This document shows positions 9,563 through 19,565 of a stretch of 64,000 nucleotides of DNA, one piece after another. Source of the DNA: Lachancea dasiensis. Lineage: Eukaryota; Ascomycota; Saccharomycetes; Saccharomycetales; Saccharomycetaceae. A model generated the notes under the pieces. It had not been told where the DNA came from and ran no database searches. It worked only from the letters and a program-made list of their open reading frames with translations. Each line of letters starts with the position of its first letter. Positions within the stretch are counted from its first letter, which is position 1. The stretch spans positions 315,502 through 379,501 of the forward strand of contig LT598460.1 of assembly GCA_900074725.1 (NCBI GenBank), written 5' to 3'. Made by a program: the position numbers and the translations under genes.

Positions 9563-12500
9563 ATGTCTAAGCTAGGTGGTTTAAGGGACAGCTCCAACCT
9601 TTTAGGTGAGAAGAATAAGCTTCTGGTTGCTAACAGAGGTGAGATTCCAATTCGTATCTTCCGCTCGGCCCATGAGCTTTCGATGAAGACCGTTGCAATT
9701 TACTCGCATGAAGACAGGCTCTCCATGCACAGACTAAAGGCGGACGAAGCGTACATGCTGGGCCCTGAGGGCAAACACACTCCAGTAGGCGCATATTTGG
9801 CAATTGACGAAATTATCAAAATTGCCAAGGAACACAAGGTGGACTTCATCCATCCAGGTTATGGGTTTTTGTCTGAGAACTCAGAGATGGCGAGAAAGGT
9901 AAAGGAAGCTGGTATTACATGGGTGGGACCGCCGGCTGAAGTGATTGACTCAGTCGGGGACAAAGTGTCTGCCAGAAACTTGGCTGCCAAGGCTAAAGTT
10001 CCAACCGTGCCAGGTACCCCAGGTCCTATCGAAACAGTCGAGGAGGCGCAGGAGTTTGTGGCACAGTACGGATACCCGGTTATCATCAAAGCCGCTTTCG
10101 GTGGTGGTGGTAGAGGTATGAGAGTGGTCCGTGAAGGTGACGATATCTCAGACGCCTTTCAACGTGCTACTTCGGAAGCCAAGACCGCTTTCGGTAACGG
10201 TACCTGTTTCATCGAGAGGTTCTTAGACAAGCCTAAGCACATCGAGGTTCAATTGCTAGCGGATGGATACGGCAATGTGGTACATTTGTTTGAGAGAGAC
10301 TGCTCCGTGCAAAGAAGACATCAAAAAGTCGTCGAAGTGGCTCCTGCCAAGACTTTGCCAAAGGACGTCCGCGACTCTATCTTGACGGATGCTGTGAAAC
10401 TGGCCAAAGAAGCAGGCTACAAAAACGCTGGTACTGCCGAATTTTTGGTTGATAACCAGAACAGACACTACTTCATTGAAATCAACCCTAGAATTCAAGT
10501 CGAACACACTATCACAGAAGAAATTACAGGTATTGACATCGTTGCTGCTCAAATTCAAATTGCCGCAGGTGCCTCTTTGCAGCAACTAGGCCTTCTCCAA
10601 GACAAAATCACCACGCGTGGGTTTGCCATTCAGTGCCGTATAACTACTGAGGATCCAGCCAAAAATTTCCAACCAGACACTGGCCGTATCGAAGTTTACC
10701 GTTCTGCCGGTGGTAACGGTGTCAGACTTGACGGTGGTAATGCTTACGCGGGCTCCATCATCTCCCCTCACTACGATTCGATGTTGGTGAAATGTTCTTG
10801 TTCGGGCTCGACCTATGAAATTGTTCGCAGAAAGATGCTTCGTGCATTGATCGAATTCAGAATCAGAGGTGTTAAGACAAACATCCCATTTTTGTTGACG
10901 TTGTTGACCAACCCGGTATTCATCGACGGCTCCTATTGGACCACGTTTATTGATGACACGCCTGAACTGTTCAAAATGGTCTCATCTCAAAACCGTGCTC
11001 AGAAACTGCTTCACTATTTGGCAGATTTAGTTGTGAACGGCTCCTCTATCAAGGGCCAAATGGGCTTGCCCAAGTTGCACACTCCCCCAACAGTCCCGGC
11101 GCTTCATGACGCACAGGGCCAGGTTATTGACGTTCTTGCTCCACCACCGGCTGGCTGGAGACAAGTCCTTCTTGAACAAGGTCCAGAGGCTTTTGCCAAA
11201 GCTGTTCGTCAATACAAGGGTACTTTGCTCATGGACACTACATGGAGAGATGCTCACCAATCTTTGTTAGCTACCAGAGTCCGTACCTACGACTTGGCTG
11301 CAATCGCACCAACTACCGCTCACGCCCTATCAGGTGCTTTTGCCCTAGAATGTTGGGGTGGTGCTACCTTTGACGTTGCTATGAGGTTTTTACATGAAGA
11401 TCCATGGGAGCGTTTGAGACTTTTGAGAAAACTTGTTCCAAACATTCCTTTCCAAATGTTGTTGCGTGGTGCCAACGGAGTTGCCTACTCTTCTTTACCA
11501 GACAATGCCATTGACCATTTTGTTAAGCAAGCTCAGGAAAATGGTGTCGATATTTTCAGAGTGTTCGATGCCTTGAATGACCTTGAGCAATTGAAGGTTG
11601 GTGTAGATGCTGTTAAGAAGGCCGGCGGTGTCGTTGAAGCTACTATTTGTTACTCCGGTGACATGCTGCAACCGGGTAAGAAGTACAATTTGGATTACTA
11701 TTTGGAAATTACCGACAGGGTTGTTGCCATGGGTACACATATTTTGGGTATCAAGGATATGGCTGGTTTATTGAAACCATCTGCAGCCAAACTATTGATC
11801 GGATCCATTAGAGCCAAATACCCTGACTTGCCAATTCACGTGCATACTCACGACTCCGCTGGTACTGCTGTTGCATCGATGGCTGCTGCATCTATTGCTG
11901 GTGCTGATGTTGTTGATGTCGCAACCAACTCTATGTCTGGTATGACCTCTCAGCCTTCCTTAAATGCCTTGCTTGCATCCTTGGACGGTGAAATTGACAC
12001 TAATGTTGACGTGTCTTTAGTCCGTGAGCTAGATGCCTACTGGGCCCAAATGAGATTGTTGTACTCTTGTTTCGAGGCTGATATTAAGGGTCCAGATCCA
12101 GAAGTATACCAACATGAAATTCCAGGTGGCCAGTTGACAAATCTACTGTTCCAAGCTCAACAATTGGGTCTTGGAGAGAAGTGGGCAGAAACAAAGAAGG
12201 CCTACAGAGAAGCCAACTACTTGTTGGGTGATCTGGTAAAGGTTACTCCTACTTCTAAGGTCGTTGGTGACCTTGCTCAATTCATGGTTTCTAATAAATT
12301 GACTTCCGATGATGTTAAGCGCTTGGCCTCGTCTCTAGATTTCCCAGACTCAGTCATGGACTTTTTCGAAGGTCTAATCGGCCAGCCATATGGTGGATTC
12401 CCAGAGCCATTGAGATCTGACGTGTTAAGAAACAAAAGAAGAAAGCTCACAACTCGTCCTGGTTTGGAACTAGCTCCTTTCGATTTGACACAGATCAAAG

Positions 12501-13084
12501 AGGAATTGCAAGACAGATTTGGCGACATTGACGAGTGCGACGTGGCCTCTTACAATATGTATCCAAAGGTTTACGAAGACTTCCGTAAGATTAGGGAACT
12601 TTACGGTGACTTGTCTGTGCTGCCAACAAAGAACTTTTTGTCACCTCCTACTGTTGGTGAAGAGATTGTTGTTACAATTGAGCAAGGTAAAACTTTGATC
12701 ATCAAACCTCAGGCTATTGGGGAACTAAACAAGGAAACTGGTCACAGAGAAGTTTATTTTGACTTGAACGGTGAATTGAGAAAGGTTTCAGTTCTAGATA
12801 AGTCGCAAAAGATCGACACAGTCTCTAAGGTTAAGGCCGATGCTCACGATCCATACCAGGTTGGTGCACCAATGGCTGGAGTTGTTATTGAGGTCAAGGT
12901 TCACAAGGGATCTCTGGTCAAGAAGGGCCAACCTGTCGCTGTTTTAAGCGCAATGAAGATGGAAATGGTCATTTCGTCACCAAGTGACGGCCAAGTCAAG
13001 GATGTTCTTGTCAAGGATGGTGAAAACGTGGATGCCTCGGACTTACTAGTGTTGTTGGAGGAATCTGTCCCACCAAAGGAGTGA
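9563..13084 (+). CDS. PYC1: Pyruvate carboxylase
   Basis: Biotin-dependent cytosolic enzyme that carboxylates pyruvate to oxaloacetate (anaplerosis, gluconeogenesis). At 1173 aa it is close to Pyc1/Pyc2 (1178/1180) and carries the full domain set. Biotin carboxylase occupies about 17-470, with the ATP-grasp loop GGGGRGMRVV near 185. The carboxyltransferase begins near LLMDTTWRDAHQSLLATRVR (about 553). The biotinyl domain at the C-terminus holds SAMKMEMV with the biotinylated lysine near residue 1132. There is no mitochondrial presequence. S. cerevisiae has two whole-genome-duplication copies, PYC1 (YGL062W) and PYC2 (YBR218C). Neighbours from both regions surround this gene, so it represents the single pre-duplication locus. 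PYC1 is used only as a label. Confidence 0.97.
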   Translation: MSKLGGLRDSSNLLGEKNKLLVANRGEIPIRIFRSAHELSMKTVAIYSHEDRLSMHRLKADEAYMLGPEGKHTPVGAYLAIDEIIKIAKEHKVDFIHPGYGFLSENSEMARKVKEAGITWVGPPAEVIDSVGDKVSARNLAAKAKVPTVPGTPGPIETVEEAQEFVAQYGYPVIIKAAFGGGGRGMRVVREGDDISDAFQRATSEAKTAFGNGTCFIERFLDKPKHIEVQLLADGYGNVVHLFERDCSVQRRHQKVVEVAPAKTLPKDVRDSILTDAVKLAKEAGYKNAGTAEFLVDNQNRHYFIEINPRIQVEHTITEEITGIDIVAAQIQIAAGASLQQLGLLQDKITTRGFAIQCRITTEDPAKNFQPDTGRIEVYRSAGGNGVRLDGGNAYAGSIISPHYDSMLVKCSCSGSTYEIVRRKMLRALIEFRIRGVKTNIPFLLTLLTNPVFIDGSYWTTFIDDTPELFKMVSSQNRAQKLLHYLADLVVNGSSIKGQMGLPKLHTPPTVPALHDAQGQVIDVLAPPPAGWRQVLLEQGPEAFAKAVRQYKGTLLMDTTWRDAHQSLLATRVRTYDLAAIAPTTAHALSGAFALECWGGATFDVAMRFLHEDPWERLRLLRKLVPNIPFQMLLRGANGVAYSSLPDNAIDHFVKQAQENGVDIFRVFDALNDLEQLKVGVDAVKKAGGVVEATICYSGDMLQPGKKYNLDYYLEITDRVVAMGTHILGIKDMAGLLKPSAAKLLIGSIRAKYPDLPIHVHTHDSAGTAVASMAAASIAGADVVDVATNSMSGMTSQPSLNALLASLDGEIDTNVDVSLVRELDAYWAQMRLLYSCFEADIKGPDPEVYQHEIPGGQLTNLLFQAQQLGLGEKWAETKKAYREANYLLGDLVKVTPTSKVVGDLAQFMVSNKLTSDDVKRLASSLDFPDSVMDFFEGLIGQPYGGFPEPLRSDVLRNKRRKLTTRPGLELAPFDLTQIKEELQDRFGDIDECDVASYNMYPKVYEDFRKIRELYGDLSVLPTKNFLSPPTVGEEIVVTIEQGKTLIIKPQAIGELNKETGHREVYFDLNGELRKVSVLDKSQKIDTVSKVKADAHDPYQVGAPMAGVVIEVKVHKGSLVKKGQPVAVLSAMKMEMVISSPSDGQVKDVLVKDGENVDASDLLVLLEESVPPKE

Positions 13085-13200
13085 TCCTTCAAGAGATTTT
13101 TACGAAATATTTAATCGTGTATAATAGAAACGCCCCAAGTCATCAAGCTATTTAAACTGTCCAACTCTCCATAAATATTGCACGACCCAGCAACCCTCGA

Positions 13201-13878
13201 TCAACGGGTCACTCTGCTGCTTGCCCGCCCGGTCCTTCCGACAGGTTTTGATATTCTTGATGTGCTTCTAGGGATTCCACTTGGCTTTTTCATCAAACTT
13301 CTAGAAGGCGGTATTCGGCTTGTACCATTGGTCGCTTTTCTGCCTCGCTGAAGATAAGACCTCTCGTTGTTTCGGAGTTGCTGTCGCTCCTCTGATTCCT
13401 TTAATCGAAGAGCTTGCTCTTTCGCTTCGAGCAAATCTTTCAATTCTAAAACTTGAGATTGTTTTTGCTCAAGATACATTTGGGGTGTTAGGTTATCGTT
13501 ATTCTGAGTCGTTGTGATGCATTCCACGTAAGAAGGATCATTCATAAGGTCATACGCATAGCCAGCTTGCGATTGGATACGAATCCAGGTATCCAGGATT
13601 CTATTTGACGACTCACAGGTTTCCCTTATTCTCTTAAGATGTTGGGGGCCAGCAGTATTAAGCGAAGCTTCTAACTTTTGGATTACGGGTATAATTTCAT
13701 CCAGACCTTTGCTTTCCTCTAGAAGCGACTGGGTTGTCATACTAGAGGGTGCCTTTGCTGAAACAAACGGCTTGAATCCCGAGTTTGACGGAGCAAGACT
13801 GAGGTTTGATCGCATTTGATCAAATATCTCCGGAATGAGCTTGTTCATCGTTGAGTTATCAACATCGCCGATGTCCAT
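13201..13878 (-). CDS. DUO1: DASH/Dam1 kinetochore ring subunit Duo1
   Basis: Subunit of the DASH (Dam1) complex, which couples kinetochores to spindle microtubules. It is 225 aa, against 247 for S. cerevisiae Duo1 (YGL061C), starting from a clear ATG at 13878. The central helical part includes LLEESKGLDEIIPVIQKLEA and RIRETCESSNRILDTWIRIQ, the Duo1 family core. The C-terminal third is a Ser/Arg/Pro-rich basic tail, as in Duo1. It converges on PYC with a 116-bp gap, the same partner as YGL061C-YGL062W. Identification rests on the core motif and on position. Confidence 0.88.
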   Translation of the reverse strand: MDIGDVDNSTMNKLIPEIFDQMRSNLSLAPSNSGFKPFVSAKAPSSMTTQSLLEESKGLDEIIPVIQKLEASLNTAGPQHLKRIRETCESSNRILDTWIRIQSQAGYAYDLMNDPSYVECITTTQNNDNLTPQMYLEQKQSQVLELKDLLEAKEQALRLKESEERQQLRNNERSYLQRGRKATNGTSRIPPSRSLMKKPSGIPRSTSRISKPVGRTGRASSRVTR

Positions 13879-14279
13879 GGTGGCAGGATTGACAACTCAA
13901 GCAAAGCGAAAACGGTCTAGACGTGTACGACGCACTAGTTGAATCGTTGATAACTGTTGTAACCTGCTCGCGCCTTGTTCGCGAAATATTTACCTCTTAA
14001 TCGTCAAACATGACCCAAGTGGTCAAGGACATTGAGTTCCCTAGCGCATAGTCCATCCCGACATTTAAGTGAGCACCATGCCACCGTTCCCATCTTTCGA
14101 CCTTCTGCCAGAAGATGGTTTACAGAACTTCCTGGGTTTGTACTTTTAAGCTTGTTCCAAGTCACACAAATATCAATGACATTAAGATCAGCTTGCTGAC
14201 AACCTCATTTTTTGGATGGAGTTTAGTTCTTCAATGATTGTCACTTTTATGCAAAATGCTGATGATTCATCCACTACCG
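13879..14279. other. Intergenic: DUO1 promoter and ATG12 3' region
   Basis: 401 bp between two minus-strand genes. No repeat, RNA gene or conserved frame is visible. Confidence 0.45.
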
Positions 14280-14870
14280 CTAACCAAATGCCACTCCATT
14301 ACAGTAATTTATGATCAGTTCGTTGTTGACTTTGAAATGCTCCCATAAATCGCCCACCGACTGTTGAGGGGCTGGCGAAAATGAGTTATTCACGTAGCAG
14401 TAGACAGTCCTTAGTCGAAGCTTTCGTTTCAAAAAAGTTATCAGAACGGAAAAAGGTTGAGAAGATGAAATCTGGGCAACTTGAGGGGAGACCTGCGGTA
14501 CAGAACCAATGGCCAAAAACTTGATATGTAGTTTGGTGGGCTTCTTGAGCTCTTTTTCCTTGACTTTTTCTATAGCTGCATTACCTGCAGGAGTCAGATG
14601 AGTTAGGATTGCGGAGGTGGTCATAGGTGCCTTGTGAGATGGAACATTCCCCGTCTTTATATCGCCATTGCTCGCCTCAATGCTCGCCGAGCTGCCGAGA
14701 GCCTCCAGCTCTGATTGATGTTCGCTACCACCATCTAGGTCTAAAAAATCTAGTTTTTTAGCATATTGTTCAAGCTCGTCTTGCATTGTATTGCGACTTC
14801 CCGTTGGCGGACTATCGATGTTGGTGGACATGGAGCCGGCATCGCTCTCACTCTCCAGCAATTGACTCAT
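14280..14870 (-). CDS. ATG12: Ubiquitin-like autophagy modifier Atg12
   Basis: Ubiquitin-like protein conjugated to Atg5; the conjugate acts as the E3 for Atg8 lipidation in autophagosome formation. The ATG at 14870 gives 196 aa, and the opening MSQLLESESD resembles S. cerevisiae Atg12 (MSRILESENE). The frame further upstream has only a GTG. The acidic, Ser-rich N-terminal half is poorly conserved. The ubiquitin-like fold covers the last ~85 residues, with FLKRKLRLRTVYCYVNNSF, SPAPQQSVGDLW and NNELIINYCNGVAFG. The protein ends in glycine as needed for conjugation, with no C-terminal extension to process. It is the YBR217W member of the interleaved YBR/YGL order. Confidence 0.95.
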   Translation of the reverse strand: MSQLLESESDAGSMSTNIDSPPTGSRNTMQDELEQYAKKLDFLDLDGGSEHQSELEALGSSASIEASNGDIKTGNVPSHKAPMTTSAILTHLTPAGNAAIEKVKEKELKKPTKLHIKFLAIGSVPQVSPQVAQISSSQPFSVLITFLKRKLRLRTVYCYVNNSFSPAPQQSVGDLWEHFKVNNELIINYCNGVAFG

Positions 14871-15064
14871 ATCTGATTCCTTAAGCGCAATACCCTGGTT
14901 GAGTGCCTTTCGATATTTCACAGCATCGATGACTAGATAGTGAACAGGTGAATCATATATAAATTATAGCTATTTCACCTTAATTTTATACATGTCCAAC
15001 TTAAGGCCACTCAAGCAGAAAATAATAAAACTAATCCATATAGGTGTTCAATACCGCTTCCACC

Positions 15065-17140
15065 ATGGTAGATCCTGATCATAGCTTGAGTAAAAAGCTA
15101 GAACAAGCTTTCATCGATTATGAGGATGATAAAGATGCGCTTTCTCTAGTGACCGTGATAGACTTGTATGGAAGCGAAATTAACAAAGAGGGGACAATAA
15201 AAGAGAAGGCGAGGTTCTTGGAGACCATATTGACCAATTTGAAAAGCTCCTCAAGTGTCATTGAGAGTATCGGATGGGATCTTCCCAAGATGCTCATCAA
15301 TTTTTTGGTGATGAAAAACGTGGATTTGGACCAGCCCCTCTCGCACAACGTTCTTGTGTCAACGACGCTGAAGTGCTTCAACGAAATCGCACTGCGTGGA
15401 AATGCTAAGGAATGCTTTCTAACGGGATGCGAACTGCTTGGTGGTTTACAACTAGAGACTTTTGAAAAAGGGCATTCCGGTTCTTCTGATGACGAAACGG
15501 AAGAGGAGGAGGCTGCTGAAAGCGAAACTGACGGCACAGTATCCAGTGAAACATTTCAAGAACATGTGAGCGTGGAAGAGAAGCCCTCAACTGAGGAATC
15601 ACAACTTCCAAATTTGCTGAGGGAGCCGGAGGAATTCGCCCTGGAACTTCAGCTACATGCCTTGATGGAGCTTGTAAACACGACTTTAAAACGAATCCAT
15701 ACATGTTATCCTTCTCGATTTTTGGCAACGGCCGTAGGGGCAATTCTCAGCTTTGTGAAATTCAATGGTCCAAAGATTGACGATGTTCCCTTTATTCTTC
15801 GGAGGGTTTACAACTTTTGCAGAACATATATACCCCCTCAATCACAAGAAGAGGTTACCGAAAAGTTATCATCAGAGGAACACCTCAAGCTGATGGAGGA
15901 CGAAGAGGCTCTGGAGCGTAGACTCCTCCAATGCCTTTTGACACACGCCTTGGGTCAGGCGGTGCGGGAGCGAACAATAATGTCGTCGCCACAATATTTT
16001 TTCGACCTAAAGAAGGCGGACAGCTCAAGGTTAGATTATGATCAGCGTCGCGATTTGCGTGAGGCGGTGTCAAGATTCCATCAACTTGCATATTCATTCG
16101 ACATTGACGTCGAGAAAGAATTTCGCGCGCTGTGTATCGAAGAATCTAAGAGCATCTACAACTCTCTACCCAATGACTCGGAGTTTGTAAATGAAGCGGC
16201 CAAAAATGGAATAACCCAATTAATTTATCAACTCTCTTACACCTATGGCGTTCAAAAGAGGCTCAATGAGAAAAATTTGGCGTTAGATCCTCATGGTATC
16301 CTAGCTATAGCTACTTTTCATTATGAAGAGACTGGTCAAGTTCTTTGCACAGATGTTAGGGTCGATGAAGCGATTTACATGTATTTGAGATTTTTCACCC
16401 CTGAGGTAATGTCACAGACCGAGAGACATCGCTACGCGGTTGATTGTTGCCAGTTTTGGCTCTGGAGAGCCGTTACCAGCGCAAGCTGTCAAAAAAACCA
16501 GGAAATTTTAAGATTAATGCCAGGTTATCTTCTATCTACATTCTTACAGATTTTGTTGCTCAAGGCCTTCCATGAGACTCTAGATGTAGTGCGGATGGTC
16601 GCCTTCACCTTTATCACCAGAATGATGTGCTTAATACCAGAGGGTGTTTCTTTTGAATTTGTTAAAGATACCCTGCTCAACTGCCCATTTAGTGACCTAA
16701 AATGCTGCGTATTAGGAATTCTCAAAGACCTAATGTTAAACACTCGATACTCAGTCACAGATGTAACGGAGAAGCTATCGACTTTTAAGGTATCTAGCGA
16801 TACACAAGAGGAGCCGGCTCAAGGTAAGCCTGCCCTACCTCCTCGATCTTATATTATCATCAGCGAAGACAGAATGGCTTCGGTTCACAGCTTAGCTATG
16901 ATGAGCTTCGAAGAAACAATTACATCGCCTGTCAAAGCTAATCTCAGGTTGACCTTGAGGTACTTGAACTTCTTCATTAGTTTGAGACTCAAGTGGGACT
17001 ATGTGCTCTTATGTGAGATCGAGAAGAAAGTAAGTGAAGTGGTAGAAAAGCTTGGTGATGATTCTCAACCGGAGCTGGGATTTATTGAGATAGCTAACAA
17101 TAGCCTCCTGTCATACCTCAGAGAAAAAAAAGCAGGATAA
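15065..17140 (+). CDS. YBP1: Yap1-binding protein family (YBP1/YBP2)
   Basis: Orthologue of the S. cerevisiae pair Ybp1 (YBR216C), needed for peroxide-driven oxidation of transcription factor Yap1 by Gpx3, and Ybp2 (YGL060W), linked to kinetochores. In a species with one copy either or both roles are possible. The ATG at 15065 (context CCACCATGG) yields 691 aa; upstream only a GTG is in frame. Matching family segments are EIGWDLPK-like ESIGWDLPKMLINFL, FILRRVYNFCRTYIPP, DEAIYMYLRFFTPE and FTFITRMMCLIPEGVSFEFV. An acidic insert of Asp/Glu/Ser lies near residues 145-180. YBP1 is only a label; YBP2 is equally fitting. Confidence 0.9.
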   Translation: MVDPDHSLSKKLEQAFIDYEDDKDALSLVTVIDLYGSEINKEGTIKEKARFLETILTNLKSSSSVIESIGWDLPKMLINFLVMKNVDLDQPLSHNVLVSTTLKCFNEIALRGNAKECFLTGCELLGGLQLETFEKGHSGSSDDETEEEEAAESETDGTVSSETFQEHVSVEEKPSTEESQLPNLLREPEEFALELQLHALMELVNTTLKRIHTCYPSRFLATAVGAILSFVKFNGPKIDDVPFILRRVYNFCRTYIPPQSQEEVTEKLSSEEHLKLMEDEEALERRLLQCLLTHALGQAVRERTIMSSPQYFFDLKKADSSRLDYDQRRDLREAVSRFHQLAYSFDIDVEKEFRALCIEESKSIYNSLPNDSEFVNEAAKNGITQLIYQLSYTYGVQKRLNEKNLALDPHGILAIATFHYEETGQVLCTDVRVDEAIYMYLRFFTPEVMSQTERHRYAVDCCQFWLWRAVTSASCQKNQEILRLMPGYLLSTFLQILLLKAFHETLDVVRMVAFTFITRMMCLIPEGVSFEFVKDTLLNCPFSDLKCCVLGILKDLMLNTRYSVTDVTEKLSTFKVSSDTQEEPAQGKPALPPRSYIIISEDRMASVHSLAMMSFEETITSPVKANLRLTLRYLNFFISLRLKWDYVLLCEIEKKVSEVVEKLGDDSQPELGFIEIANNSLLSYLREKKAG

Positions 17141-17178
17141 AGGTTCTACCATTTAGGAGATACTCTCTCTAGCTTAAA

Positions 17179-19412
17179 TTATTTAGAGTATTTTATTCCA
17201 CCTCTTTTCATTGTTCCATTGACCCTTTCAAAACTTGCGTATTGGCCCTTCTCTATTAAAGGCCCAAAATACACGAAAAATCCATCTTTGGTCGATACTC
17301 GCTGTTCCTCCCATAAAAGTTCAGAATCGTCAATAAACAGATCTTCCGTGTCATATTTTCCTATCAAGCTTCTTCCTTTCATGGGGTGAGACTTCTTCTT
17401 TGGGGAGCTCGTTGGGGCTGTTAAGTTAGAAGGTTTGTCATCGTCCTCGACGTCTTCATCTTCATCATCATCTACACCATCGTCATCTTCAACCTCTGCC
17501 GCATCATCGTCTTCGTCCTCACGACCTTGGAGTTCCGATATCAAATTGCGTTTTGTTTTCCCTGATTGACCGAATTTGTCTTGCACCATTTTGTAGAAAT
17601 TGAAAACCACTTGACCATTTTCATCCATGTAATTATTTGATTCTACAGGATATAATGGCACATCTATGAGAATCATAGGATCTTCATTATCATCAGGACC
17701 TTTCCCTTTATCCAGGGCCTCTAGTATTGAAGGAGACTTAAGAACTGGTGCGGGAAGCAATTTCTTGGGAGAGATTGGCGCATTTTTTGGGTCTGCTGCT
17801 TTTTTGGATGGCTGAGGCGTTGGTTCCTTTTTCTTAGATGTTGCATTGACCTTTTTAGTCTTCACCTCTTTTTTATTGTCGTCCTTGCCTCCCAGCTTAG
17901 CATCTTTGGGCTTACTATCCTTCTTATCGTCTGCAGCGGTGACCTCTTTCTTTGAATCACTTGAACTAGCAGGTTCTGTCATAGTTGTCTTAATGCCAGT
18001 CTTAGACTCTGGCTTGGATGTGTTTGACTTTGTTTTATCCTCGACGGGATGGGAATCCTTTTTACTGGCAGCTTTTGAAGTTTTCTTGCCATTCCCATCC
18101 TTTGGGCTTTTTTTCACCGGTTGATCATTAATTTGAGCTGCATTTGAGCCCTTCACTTCTTTCTTTGAATCAGTGCTCTTCACGGGGTTTTTAATCGCAC
18201 TTGCGTCGGATCCTGCCTTAGGGGCAACTGGTTTCGAGGCTTTCTTAACAGGTTTCTTGGATTTGCTTTCTGGGGCTGAGATCTCCATATTAACTTTTGA
18301 TGAGCCGCTATCCTGGTTCTTTTCCTGAGACAACTCACTTGCTTTTTTCTCGACCGGTAGATTTTTGGGAGCTGACACTTTCTGCATATCCTCAATTATA
18401 ACATTTGCCGGCTGCACGTCAATAGTCTTAGTTTGCCTTGGATTTGCTCTACGTTTACGAGCGGCTTTTTGAGGACCTTCGTTTTCTTGCGATATCTCAA
18501 TCTCTTCGTTAGTGCTCGGGCTTGTCTCCAGAGACACTTTGTCCGAGTTTTGTGCTTTGGATGAAGCAGCTGTAAGAGCAGTTGAAGACTCACCTTTCAC
18601 AGTCCTCTGTCGTTTTGTAACACCTTTAGAGCTCGTTTTGGCGGTTGATTTGGGTTTTTTCTCCAAGGTAGCCACTGGTTTGGTGCTTCTCTCTTCAATT
18701 TCATTGGATAGTGGCAAGGATGAAGCCCTTCCTGCCTTTTGTGGGCTTTGAGAAGGTATCAAAGGGTTGAGAGTACTATGGCTTCGCTCAATGGAGCCCA
18801 TGGGGGTGTTGGGGGATAAATATACGGGTGAGTTTGTTCTAGCCACCAGAAAACCCGCACTACCAGCATCATTTCCATTCGTAGCAGATTTCTGTCTCTG
18901 TGTCGGTAGTATTATCTTTGGAGCTGTAGCTATGCCTCCGCTAGTGCCGTTTGAATCTGGAGAAAGCAGAGATGAAACTCTCACACGAGACGTAGTGGCC
19001 AGGTGGCTCTTTTTGATATCCTGCTCAGTTTTCCCTTGTTTTACCGCAGTATCATCTTGATTCACTTTGTCGTTTCCTGATGCCAATGGCGCCGACAGGA
19101 TATTTACAGGCGCTGTTCGCGGACTTGGCGAAACAGCTTTCGCTGCCGTTCGATTTTTGGCCAACTCCAGGGCAATATTCGGTACCTTCCGCTCTTCTAG
19201 CTTGGTCAACTTTCTGGTTTTTGCATGGTCTAATGGCTCACCCTCAGATGGTTCCTCACTACCTCTCTTTGTCGAACTTGGGGTCTCAATGTTGGCCTTA
19301 GGGCTAGAGTGCGCTTCCCCAATATCGGCCACTAACACAACAGAAAGTCAGTATATCGTCTCCGGTGGATCTTTATTAAAGCTGATAGTTGTCACTTACT
19401 TTCCTCACTCAT
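17179..19412 (-). CDS. HPC2: HIR histone-chaperone subunit Hpc2, two exons
   Basis: Subunit of the HIR complex, which deposits H3-H4 independently of replication and represses histone genes. Exon 1 is only 13 nt (19412-19400) and exon 2 runs 19331-17179, together 721 aa. Within exon 2 alone the frame opens without a good ATG; splicing joins MSEE to MADIGEA. KVPNIALELAKNR near the N-terminus matches Hpc2. The middle is a long low-complexity Lys/Ser/Ala/Pro region. An acidic block near residues 590-625 precedes the conserved C-terminal domain: KKKSHPMKGRSLIGKYDTED, then FIDDSELLWEEQ, DGFFVYFGPLIEKG and NGTMKRGG. S. cerevisiae HPC2 (YBR215W) also has a 5' intron. Confidence 0.93.
19332..19399 (-). 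other. Spliceosomal intron of HPC2 (68 nt)
   Basis: On the minus strand the 5' splice site is GTAAGT, the branch-like site TACTGAC and the 3' site TTAG. Removing it joins A to TG, creating an in-frame methionine codon. The position near the 5' end parallels the S. cerevisiae gene. Confidence 0.85.
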
Positions 19413-19565
19413 TTGATTGTCTATATGTGAATTGTAGGTGTCTCGTAGAAGCTATATTTCTGTCGCATTCTCAATGTATATATTATTTGAATTTAAATTG
19501 ATCCAGCTCTAACCTTCAAGTGCAATGTTCCCTTTGAATGATATCAAAGGGTGTACTCTGTAAAA

